In this document: positions 51,073 through 62,000 of the stretch, piece by piece
Numbering within the stretch: the stretch's first letter is position 1
How the letters are laid out: each line of letters starts with the position of its first letter
Assembly (NCBI RefSeq): GCF_963422355.1
Contig: NC_085085.1
Span: 15,935,588 to 15,999,587, forward strand
DNA length: 64,000 nt
From: Corticium candelabrum
Taxonomy: Eukaryota; Porifera; Homoscleromorpha; Homosclerophorida; Plakinidae
Direction: 5' to 3'
Translations under genes and position numbers: made by a program
The notes under the pieces: model-generated
The model's database searches: none
Told to the model about the DNA's origin: nothing
What the model saw: only the letters and a program-made list of their open reading frames with translations

Positions 51073-51257
51073 GTCAACACAATCTTATGGATATTTTGTC
51101 CCACTTCTAGAAAATGCTGTGCTTCATCTGAAATGCAAGTCAATGAATCTGACAACTACATTAGCTACATTGATATGAAAATATTAGTCTCACCACTTGA
51201 ATGGTCAGACTGTTGTCAGGATGGTCTCTTGTCTATACTACTGTCATCATTGTAGCT
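47056..51257 (+). CDS. Candidate multi-exon membrane protein gene with transposon-filled introns
   Basis: Candidate exons are about 47057-47206, then 49024-49179, 49246-49313 and 51111-51257 (stop TAG). The last three have good GT-AG borders and fitting phases (0, 2, 2). The first encodes a hydrophobic stretch (CWWLFACACPVSMLALFFY). The second starts ALFITGLVIGAAGG and contains NHETGDSNVYTNF. The third reads AVHLPFLFAVVTKRV, and the last is a polar tail (ASSEMQVNESDNYISYIDM). This pattern suggests a small multi-pass membrane protein, family not recognised. The intron between exons 1 and 2 contains the LINE at 47536, and the last intron contains the Helitron and a TA microsatellite. The first exon and its donor are weak, and the start is unknown. 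Confidence 0.35.
47416..47535 (+). repeat. (CCTG)n microsatellite, upstream of RLE LINE
   Basis: About 120 bp of CCTG/TGCC repeat with a few T substitutions, ending directly at the 5' junction of the LINE fragment. Confidence 0.95.
47536..48767 (+). mobile_element. 5'-truncated LINE with C-terminal restriction-like endonuclease (R2-superclade type)
   Basis: The coding remnant starts at once with KLGGFGLTS, the conserved block after the reverse transcriptase in such elements, then shows LAAWARSLHELPKSFP. After a frameshift near 47940 there is a long frame to 48443. This holds the C-terminal region: a Cys/His segment (EHCDCGQ ... LITCKYGG) and GRPDITFYDIDSGVTYECDV, matching the PD-(D/E)xK core of the restriction-like endonuclease, followed by AAKACRHAATKRKSEKC and a PLVFEHF end. 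A 3' UTR of about 320 bp leads into (CCTG)n. The frameshift and missing polymerase make it inactive. Confidence 0.75.
48768..48858 (+). repeat. (CCTG)n then (CATG)n microsatellite tail
   Basis: CCTG repeats directly follow AATAAAATAA and change to CATG repeats at about 48826. They form either the 3' tail of the LINE or the right half of its microsatellite target. Confidence 0.95.
49936..50922 (+). pseudogene. Helitron Rep/helicase protein remnant with internal deletion
   Basis: Starting MPPKKRSLSAISSKVKRRK at 49936, the sequence contains at 50407-50690 the zinc-finger-like region typical of Helitron proteins (CKHCEALTW ... CCSGGKVLLP, then FLSNTRAYNSAFQ). After a stop, 50702-50922 gives PPENSTAKFVQIYFVGD joined directly to MIHGPCGLLNKNSPCM and DGYPLYRRPW. 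In full Helitrons these last two parts are separated by the HUH/tyrosine Rep domain, so that domain is deleted here. The helicase downstream is also missing. It lies in the last intron of the candidate membrane gene. 49440-49935 has no other feature that I can name. Confidence 0.8.
51011..51069. repeat. (TA)n microsatellite
   Basis: About 59 bp of perfect TA, just after the Helitron remnant. Confidence 0.95.
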
Positions 51258-51627
51258 AATACCTGTCAGATTCTTTGAAGTGCATTTCAGATCTGTTTCA
51301 ATGAAGTTTTGAGACAAACTGAATTATGGTGTGTAATTGTCTGCACAGTATACTTGTTCATTGTCACAGCCTGATGGATGAAGAGTAATGGTAATGATAC
51401 TTATAGTAGTGGTGTTTTACAAAAGTGGTTTGTGGTAGATGATTGACAGTCATCTATTCAAGCCAGCTTTTTACACATGTGCCACAGCTGTGTTCTAGAA
51501 TGCTTTCTCTAAATGATTGAGGTGTAAACAAGTAAATGTACTTTTATTGTAGGCAAATGTTGTTGTAGATCTTTCTTAGCCGAGCATTGTTACCATATAT
51601 AGTCAATAGTGGAAGAGATACAATATG

Positions 51628-52599
51628 TCACTCATCAATTGAGTCATCAGAGTCTTCTTCATATCGCCTCTTTACTCGCATCTCCTGTTGCAAATGCTAT
51701 AACAGTTTTTGTTAGCATCATTATTTTCTATTGTTTACTACCCTGGACAAGTCTTCCAGTGTACGAAGACATTTTTTCAAGTCTCTGTGGATTAGATCCA
51801 GTTGAATGTCTTTTTCTTCAGTAGCCTGTTTTAGCTGGACAGTCAATTTCTCAATGTTGCTCAGCCTTTCATTGGAGCTGCATTTGTGCTGAAAAACATT
51901 CTAGAAATACTAATGTTCAACCGATCATCACATAAGCATACAACTTCATGTGTCGCCTTGTCTAGATGTTTGAAGTCTTCTGTCTATACATTGAAAGAGG
52001 AAGATTAACATTTCTAGTCATAATAAAGACACATATTTGAAATGCTGTACATTTATGGCTTTGTCTTGTTTTCTGAATTCACATGTCTGTTACAAATTAA
52101 AGTAGGATGTATAGTGATGTGCTCAAAATTCAACAGTAGGTATGTATATACAGCTGTTGCTTTTTCTTCTTTTTCTTCTGTCTGTATAAGAGGACATGTT
52201 GAATATCGAAACCGTAGTAGTTTAACTAGGAACACTAAACCGCACACTCTTGGCCTTGTCCTTGTCAACGTTGATCTGTTGAAAGATTTACCAGTATTAA
52301 TATTTAGTTGTGCCAATTTGATTGAGTAGATGTTAAATGTACAGTTTGTACTACCGATGAAAGTTTTGTTTTGTTTTCTTTTCTTGTTTTGCTTGAAACC
52401 TACTCCAAATCTTACTTGAGTTGTGAAAATTTTGTTGTTTTACTAGAATGTTTACCTCACTTCCAAAGTCATCACTAGCGTGTGAACCATCTGGCCTATC
52501 AGTCTTTTCCTCACCGCTGTCACATATTGACAGTTGCAGTGTGTTTAGGCATACTTCAAGCCTGTCATTTGAAATTTCCATCTTTGTTAGAAATTTCAT
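51628..52599 (-). CDS. Small coiled-coil protein, four exons
   Basis: Minus-strand exons 52599-52456, 51983-51945, 51888-51742 and 51696-51628 all join in phase 0 with GT-AG borders and give about 132 residues (126 if the second methionine at 52581 is used). The N-terminal part is acidic and Ser/Thr-rich. The third exon is a heptad coiled coil (ERLSNIEKLTVQLKQATEEK ... RTLEDLSR). The C-terminus is acidic, ending DSDDSIDE. A further exon between 52456 and 51983 (an open segment near 52270) is possible. The family is not recognised. It lies head to head with CLUH. Confidence 0.6.
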
Positions 52600-53043
52600 T
52601 CACCGTTGCCAACGGATCCATTATAGCGCGCTAGCTATCTAGGAGCACAGACTAAAATTACAGTGTAAACGTTAATGGATTTTTTGCATTGTTTAGCTAC
52701 ATAGAGATACATGCCAATGGCGAGGTACATTTCTAGTGATGCAGACTAGTACTGTGTTTTCGAATACTGTCAGTGGCGCCGGCCATGGCGGATCCAAGCC
52801 TAGGATTGTTTCTAACATCGTCGGAAACATCCTTTGGGACTCGAAGTAGAGTATAGCGATTGTCTGCCTCACACACACCGGTACCTGGCTACAAAATGAC
52901 TGTAGATTAATTAACGATATCGATATATCTACGGATACTACGCAGACTCATTATCCGGGACACTCGCATGTAGCATACTAATTAGACATTGCTCGGCCGG
53001 TCTTGCGCTAACCACGTGTCATCAAGTTGTCTGCACCACCGTC
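52600..53043. promoter_or_regulatory. Candidate shared promoter between coiled-coil gene and CLUH
   Basis: This segment separates two divergent starts (52599 minus and 53044 plus). It includes GGCGCCGGCCATGGCGGATCC near 52777, which resembles the GGATCC-type MITE termini seen elsewhere. No TATA box was seen. Confidence 0.35.
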
Positions 53044-56000
53044 ATGCCGTCTGCAGTGAGTTCAGAGAAAGGAGACGCTTCAGATGCTGCAGACGACCAA
53101 AAAAGCGGAAAACAAACGACAGAGGACGAGGCCCCTTCAGAGAGCTGTCAGTCTCAATCTACTAGTGAGTCTACGAAGTCGCCTACGGCTAATTGTGTCT
53201 TCTATAGTTGAGGTAAAGGGAGATGCTATGAGTGATGGTAGAGTGTTCATTCTGGAGCGCATTGCAATGACATTGAACATTGTCGGCCTTGGGATGACAG
53301 AGCCACCCAAAATAGTGGTAAGTGAAAAATTATTTGTAGTCATCGATTTGTTGCTGGGATTTCATTAGGAAGAATAGCTGACATGTGACGTAGCAATTAA
53401 ATGAACGTTTCTTCTTGTTGGTGTTTCTGTTATGGAATTACATGGAGCCAGGACGGTTACTGTAGGGCTTCTTACACATATAATGACTATACTAGCCTTG
53501 AATATCACTAGTAAATGAAGCTGTGTTTACACCGTCGCTTCAGAGCTACCACAGCGCGCGTGTGTATTTATTGTGAATATCAATGCAAATTTTATTAAAT
53601 TTTTGTTTATCTATTGTCATCGTCATTAATTAATCATTATCTTGTTGCTAGAATGTATAATTCTTTGAAAACACAGGGATGCATCGATGTGATTAAAGAT
53701 AATTAGCTAAATCAATGTTCCACACTAAAGATACTTCGAATTCAGCGCAAGTGATAGAAGTGACATTGTGTGTGTGTGTGTGTGTCTGTGTTTGTGTCTG
53801 TCCATGTGTGTGTATTTATTGTAAATATCAATGTAAATTAATTAATTTTTTGTTTATTTATTGTCATTATTATTAATTAATCATTAGCTTAATTGTTGCT
53901 AGAATGTATACGTTTGAAAACAGATGGGTTCATCAATGTGATTAAAGACAATTAACTAAATACCATCAATGTCCCACACTACTTTGAATTCAGCACATGC
54001 ATGCACATGCGTGACAGCTGCGCAAGTCTTGCACGGAGCGGACTTGTTATCCAGGTTATTTTTAAATTCTGCATGTATAGCGGTCTTGTATCACTGGAAG
54101 TTAATAAATTAATTAACTATTGAGATGGACCATCAGATCGTTATCATGCTTTTGTTGAGCCGTCGCCATCTTTCGTTCTGCTAATTCGTTGTAGCTAGAG
54201 GTCAATGTAGGTCTCCTAGCTGCATGGAAAATACTGTGAAGCGACATTATGTACAGCTAGCGATCGGATCCACAAGAAAGCAGCGTCAACGTTTCCTACG
54301 AATCTTTCTTGCAAGATGACGTCGATCGTTCATCATCAGTCATACTTACAACATATTGCTCTCTTGAAGATCGCGGATGATATGTTGGTGGTGCGCATGC
54401 AACGGTGCGGTCTCATGGGACCTCAGCTTGGCTTCTTGAAGAACGATGAATTCATTTGTTTTGTGATTCTTCTTTAATTAAAGAAGTAACAAACGCATAC
54501 AACTATTACCTGAACTTTGCTCTACGCTTCTCAGATGACAGTTTGATAGTAAAATGGATGTTTGCGACATCTTGGCTTTTCTATCATAATGCGTGGGATT
54601 GTTACGTCACTTATTGTTGGTGTCTCAAAGGACCGCTGATTGGCTCAACAAATTCCGGAGAGTGATTCACGCTTACAAACATAGATAGATAGATAGGTAA
54701 CAACATACCAACAGACTGGAAGTCAATTCAGCCTGTTTAGAGTGAGCTTCTCACGAAGCAGTCCACCACTTATTGTGGTGTCTTTTTACGCTTGTAGCTT
54801 AATTATCATTGAGGTTGGGTATATCATGTTTTTTATTAAATTGTTTATTGACATTGAACAGTAGTTAGAATATGTATACTCTAAATAGCAAATTATTATT
54901 TAACAGTTACACGCACACAATTTTATTGATATCTTCATTACAAAAGATACAATATGTTACTCGTTTTGATGCTAGAGAGTGTCCGAATGTAGTTCCTGGT
55001 AGTTGCACGTGTATGTTATTGACATTGTAACTGCTGCTGCTTTAAATTGTGCTATGTTACACACATAGTTTACTACAGTCAAGTTATTGTGTCTGTTCAC
55101 TGTTGTAACAATATAACAGATTTCTAGTAGTGAAAGATGAGTTTTCAAGAATTGTTACATTGATAAGAGGGATACTACAGTACTTGTTCAGCTATGAGCC
55201 TTGAAGAAAAGGGACTTTGTAAAAGTCATGAGACTTGGCGAGTAGCGTACTCTAAACGTATAGGGCTAAACCGTCTTCCGGTCTGGGGACTATGTGGCTG
55301 GCTGGCTGGCTATGTCTGTCACGCTGCAGGAATGTGCCATGCCTCATTTAGGTGGCCCAATCACGAAAGATTAATTCCTTTATGTCGTACGTGGCACCCA
55401 AAGACAATGGACGAAGAGCCAATCCTGCGTGTGAAAGTTCCTTAAGAGAGTTTTCGTACCAGAACAGTTTAATTATCCGAGGCCCGGATTTCCGGGCTCG
55501 AGTATAGTAATTGTTCGATGACTGGATGACTGATCGACCGTATGTATATGTAGTCAATTAGCGTAGATGCAAATGAAGCTATTCTGACCAATAGACGAGA
55601 AGTGGTGTCATTACCAACCAATAGACGAACGTGGTAACATCATGAGGCTCCACCTCTCTTTGTTTGGTAGCTGCTACTAGGCAACAACCAGACGTCTAGC
55701 TAGAGAAGCGGCACAAACAACAAGACGCCTAGCAAAGCTGCACAAAAAATGAGACTTACATTCTTGTGAGCTGGAAAATCGGTGGTGAGCTGGAAAATCG
55801 GTGGTGAGCTGCTTGTCTTGCTCTACATTTGTAACATATGTTTTCCACCCGCAAACAGAACAATGATCACGCCCGTTACTTCATCACATAAGGCGATCGA
55901 AGATTGCCAGCCGACCTAGTGTCGAGGCTCTCCGACTTGTAACATTTGGCTTGTTCCAGCACTTCGAAACAACTACATTTGTACAGTGTAACATGCATGT

Positions 56001-59000
56001 TTTCCCCCATTACGACAACAGCCAGACGTCTAGGGAAGCTGCACAAACAACCAGATGCCTAGAGAGGCTGCAGAAACAACCAGTCGTCTACGTTCTTGTG
56101 AGCTGGAAAATTGGTGGTCATCTGCTTGTTTTGCTCTACATGTGTAACTTGCCCACCAACAAACTAACAGAACAATGATCATGCGCGTTACTTTATCACA
56201 TAAGGCGCGTCGAGGCCACCCAACTTGTAACAGTTGGCTTGTTCTAGCACTTCGAAACAACCTGATCTACATTTGAAACGTGCATGTTTCCCCCCATTAC
56301 GACAACAACCAGATGTCTAGAGAAGCTGCACAAACAACCAGATGTCTAGATTGTTGTGAGCTGGAAAATCGGTGGCGAGCTGTTTCTTTTGTTGTACGTG
56401 AGGGTTTACCACTAGAAACAACGCCTAATCTAGCTACTTTTGTAACAATCATGTTTTCCCACATCTAATTTTGTTTTGGCTTTGGTGTTACCTATGCCAC
56501 GCCTAAAAACACCCATAGTGGCTCATTGCGACTTCAAAAGCTGCACAAACAACCAGACGCCTAGAGAAGTTGCACAAAGAACTAGATGTCTAGAGAGCAA
56601 AAGGTGTAACATTATGCTTGTTCCATCAATAGTGTCATCTTCTGAAAGCCCAAAACATTGTAGGTGCATGAAATCATGTTTTGTTCACTGAAAATCAGTG
56701 CTGCTTCTTTTGTTTCTAGCTAACCGAAACCTGGTTTTCGTATGTGCTCTATACTTTCACTGTGCGTGGCGGTTAGTTGGTATTGTCTAGACCATTCTGT
56801 CATAGCGCGACTAATTACCTTCAAGGTGCATACCAGTCGAGGGTTTGCACTTCTAGTCCTTCTTCATTCATGTTTGCGATTGTGAGGACTTGTTGGAAAT
56901 AAACAACAGAATTCACCTGTCTACAATTGCTGACCCGAAATCGATTGCTTTCTTGGTTTTACGGTAGTTATACGAGAACCTAACATTACGTAATCATAAG
57001 AGATTATATGTCCCGTATACGATGACTCTGTACAGACTATTTACGGACTTCGTGGTAGCTAGCTCGACCCAGTCTCTCTCTGCCCTCGTCATTCCCCGAA
57101 TAGTCAATCCTCCTACGAGGGCGGAGAGAGACTGGGGATTGACTATCCGGGGAATGACGAGGGCAGAGAGAGACTGGGTCAAGTCTAACTTTGTGGTCAT
57201 GCAAAACGGCATTTGCTATGTATGGTTTTAGATACATTTTACAGGTAACACGTTTAGAAAAAATTAAAATAGCGTGTATATTCGTAATTCTTCGCGACAA
57301 TTAGCCCTATCATATGTGGTGTTCAGGACTTTGAAGGCTAGCTCATAGCTGTGGAAGCAATGATGTAAACACAGCTTCAATTACTAGTTAAAAACTTTAC
57401 TGCAGTTTGGAGCAGTGCTGATTATGTTAGACTTAGCACCATATAGTTGACTAATTCAGCTATGAGCCTATAAGAAAAGGGACTTTGTAAAAGTCACGAG
57501 ACTTGGCGAGTAGCGTACTCTAAATGTATAGGGCTGAACCGACTTCCGGTCTGGGGACTATGTAGCTGGCTGGCTGGCTGGCTATGTCTGTCACGCTGCA
57601 GGAATGTGCCATGCCTCCTTTGTGTAGCTCAATCACGAAACATTATTTCCTTTATGTCGTACATGGCAACTCAAGACAATGAACGAACAGCCAACCGTAG
57701 GTGCGAAACTTCCTTGAGAGAGTTTTATTACCAGAACAGTGTAATTCATGTTTGCCATTGCTTGGACCAGTGGGAAATAAACAACAGAACTCACCTGTCT
57801 GCAATTGCTGTCTCGAAATCGATCACTTTGTTAGTATTACAATATTTATACGGGAATCTAACATTACGTAACCATGAGAGATTTTATGTTCCGTATACGA
57901 TGACTCTACTTATGACTACAGACTATTTACGGACTTTGTGGTCACACGAAACGACAGTTGCTATGTAGGATTTTAAATACATTTTACAGGTAGCACGTCT
58001 AGAAAGAAAATAGCATGTATATTTGTAATTCTTCGTGACAATAACGCCTCCTAGCCTAGGTGGTGTTCAGGACTTTGAAGGCTCATAGCTGTAGAAGCGA
58101 CAGCGTAAACACAGCTTCAATTACTAGTTATGCTCATTAAACAAAATATTACTATTTCACAGATTGCAGTTATGTAATTCTAGTTCAGTATCTAGTCAAT
58201 TAATGCTGTATCTTGTGAAATTTTTGTCATGACAAATTATGGTGGGAACTGCACAGTGCAATGTGTAGATATAGATTAGTTAAAATTGTTACTTGTAGAA
58301 AGTGGTGTTTAACTTCAGCTGTCTTGTTTCTGAGGAGTTAGCATAGGTCCAACGTCAATACAACAGCAGTTGGTACTATGGTTAATAGCAGAAACTTTGT
58401 CACTCTAAAGAATGGAACATGCGCATGGCCATGCACATGTGTAACACACACACACACACACACACATCACAAGCTTTACATAATACAGTATCTGCTGCTA
58501 TTAGCTAACAGGTCAGCGTCTGTACTCTAAGTTTTTTTTGTTATACTGTGTAAGTTTGGTGCTGGACTAATTGTTTTGTAACTGATTTGTTTTTTTAGGT
58601 TGGACCCCATGAGGCGGTGCATGAAATTCGGCAAGTTGTGTATGACAGACCCGACACTTGTTATAGGACATGTTTTTCAATACAACTGGATGGTCAACGG
58701 CTTGATGAGTTTGCTGAGTTTTCAGGTATCCAAGGACTGAAGGACGGCTCTACATTGAAGCTTGTTGAAGGTTGAAATGCATTTAATGTAGTAGAAGTGT
58801 GATATTTAGTTTGGTGTATGTCTTGTCTGTTGGTTTGGTCTGTTTGTTTGTCTGTCATTTTCTGCACCTCACTACTGACATTTCCAGTGCAGATTGCAAA
58901 TAATCACTATCGTTGACGGTTCCTGAGTTCAGTTCAATGTACGCTACTCTTGTTGTATGTCTGTTGTTTGTTTGTCTCTGTCCGTTGTGTGGTTTGCTTG

Positions 59001-62000
59001 CCTGTCTTCTTTTTAGACATGGTCGTGCGTGAATTGATACTTACTCATGCTACATACTTGGTCAATAGTGTCAGTTACCAAGTATGATACAAACCGAGAG
59101 AGGGAGGGAGGGAGGGAGGGAGGGGAGAGGGAGAGGGAGAGGGAGAGGGAGCCATGTAGAAAATGCCTAAGTTTGCTTGACCTGTTTTGTCTTGCTTTGT
59201 AGCTTTTTGACAAGCAGTGATATTGGAATTTGCTAGGCACATTGGTATGGTAGCCATAGAGTGCAGAACGAAGTCGCACTCTTTATGTGGGATGCGAAGA
59301 TTCTAAAATGACCACCCATACAAAAGTATTCAAACACGTGCTATCCAGAGTTCTGATAACTCAGTAAAAAATCTCAGCCACCTAACGTTTGACTGTAAAC
59401 GGTCTGAATGGTAGCTGGACTACTAGCGCTGATACTAAGAGTCTCAGAAGCCGTATATCGGCAAGTAAGAACATGATTTATTCTTTCAAATTTTGCTTTT
59501 GTCAGCCAGGCTAGCGCCTCACTCGAAGCAGCTACAACGACGAGAGTCATACCAAACGATTTGCTCTTGTCTGAGGAATTCTACTGTCCCAACAGCTAGA
59601 ACTGTGCAAAGTCCACTCAGTATCAGTCAACTGCTGCTACGCAATTCTACGTGGAGTTTCCACAATGCCATGTTGTTTCGGGCATGTGTATAGTAATTAT
59701 ACATCTATTATTAGCTGGTGGAAACTACGGTTTTGGACCTTAGCTGCCACTTCCACAGTGTGCATACAGTTGCGTGCAGTTGAACATTGAAATGTACGAC
59801 TATGTTCAATGGGGTGCTGTCTCCTTGCTTCGAGTGTAAAGATGTGTGGGAGTTTATGATGATGCAATCAATGTTGTTCCATACATCCCCAGCTGCTAAT
59901 CGAGTGTATAAAGATGGGAGTTGTTTATTGATGCAATCAATATTGTTACGTACATCCGCCAGCTGCTAAAAATGAATGAAACAAGTACAAAAACATGTTG
60001 AGAAAATGATGGGTATGTAGGGATGGGTATGTACTTATTCATGCTCATCTCCTACATCACAATCTTTTTACCTAGATTAAACTAAAACCCAGCAGTCATG
60101 TGTGACACTCACAGTACTCGATTGTGATGTAGGAGATGAGCATGAATAAGTACATACCCATCCCTACATACCCATAATTTTCCCAAAAATTTTTTGTACT
60201 TGTTTATCTAAGTGCTATTTATGTCATGTTCCTAAGCTTTTCATTATGGTTGCTGTAATGGTGTTGTGTACTCATGCTTGTTATATTTAATATTTTTTCT
60301 ATCACAGAACCGTACACTATGAGAGATGGTAAACTCCATGTTCGGCGGGTGCGGGAACTGCTAAGTGGATCAATGATTGGAAGCCTGGGGTCAGCATATG
60401 GAGCAGGGCAGTCACCCTCTCTTCTCAGTGTCATTATGCAGGCTGACCCAGAACGTAAGGGTTTGGTATGAACAAATATGATTACTATGATATGTAAACT
60501 TGAGTGATACCAACCCTTGATGCTTCTCTTCTATAAGATGTACTATCTGATTTTTATTTTGTCGTCATGTTTTGGAGATTACGTAGTAGCGCTTTATTGA
60601 AACAATTTGTTAATAGAGAGGATGGCAAGTCGCTCTGTTTCAAAGACGGAGAAAGAATCTGGAATTGACTTTATGCCTCCGGATTATGTTCTTCCTCCTG
60701 ATGATGATGATGCAACTTGTAGTGTAGGAGAACCACCACTCACACCACTACTTCCCCACTTTCAGGATTCTAAGGTATGGTAAAATTTGCTGATGTTTAT
60801 TGATTTCATCTTCTGAAAAGGACTTTTGTATATTTTTTCTTAAAGAAGTGTTGTTAATGTTAGTGTTTAATACTCTCATACATTAAGTGCTGCATTTTAT
60901 CATGTCTGTTCTATGTATATCTATATGTGAAACTTTCTAACGAATTTGTGTTATTTGGTTTATCACTACTGTTGCTGTAGCCTCTTGAGTGTGTTTATGA
61001 CATCACTTACAGCTCATGGAATCCTCCTCCAGGCTTACGTAGGATGAAAGGTATTACATTATAATTAGTGTGCATCGTATTTATGTAGATTTGTTAATCT
61101 TTTTCAGGTGATCTGTTTTACTTGGATGTAGTAACTCTTGATCGAGCAAAGTATTGTATTACTGCAACGCCAGCTGGATTTTTGGTTAATAGGTCGGTCA
61201 AATTCTTTGGTACTAATATTTGTATGTTTGTCTTCCTTTTGGAATTCTATGAATACCAAACCTTTGTGTGTATTCTGATTTACTGTATAGTACTCTACCA
61301 CTTAAATGATTTCACTGGCTAGTTTACAGAAACGATTTATTTGCAGTTGCCACCATTTGAAATTATGTAGAGATAGCATCTTATCTTCTTGTTTGTGAGA
61401 AGTTTCTACATTGGAATTACTCTCTACCAGGTTCTGTACAGACAACAGACAGTGACTGTCAGTGTCAAACATTCAGTCATTTTTGGTTTTTATTTGTATG
61501 ACAACAGCATTCATGTTTTGGCAGTCACGAATCATGATAGGGTCTTTGGACAGCAACTCCTAGACATGTTGATAGAATCAATGTTATGTGTTTATGTTAG
61601 TAGTTTGGGCAAGTGAAAAGTGCTGTAACTTTAAGCGATTTGTTAGTGAAAGAGAACAGGATAGTTCAGTTGCATTGTTTGGAATTGGGAATCAGTTTGC
61701 TGGAATTGAGCATCGTTTTTTATTAATATTACAGGAGTGACGATGATCAGTTTAATCCCAGTCCTGCAAAAGATCCATGCAAAGACTACACTCTTATTGG
61801 TTTACTGTCACAGGTGAGGAGTCTGTTTCTAGTATAAAACAATTGTTTAGAAAGTAGAAAAGTCACAACAAGAAATGCATGCACTATTTGGGTATTATTT
61901 AGAGATTCAAGCAATATTATGAGAGTAGTGTTTTCTAAATATATTCTTGTTTGCATCTTGCCAGTTTCTTAAACTCTGATGTTGCATACTTCTACTTATG

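Larger units (their letters stand above)
55185..57370 (+). repeat. Intron duplication, left copy (interrupted by two insertions)
   Basis: The segments 55185-55450 and 56870-57370 together match the right copy at 57449-58127 (for example AGACTTGGCGAGTAGCGTAC, TCTGTCACGCTGCAGGAATG, CCGTATACGATGACTCT, ACATTTTACAGGTA). Between them sits about 1.4 kb of other repeats, and a 132-bp element sits at 57056. The gap at 54001-55184 shows no gene or clear repeat. Confidence 0.8.

Noticed and set aside
59013-59279. Ser/Pro-rich minus-strand frames
   Set aside because: They come from the purine tract in CLUH intron 3.
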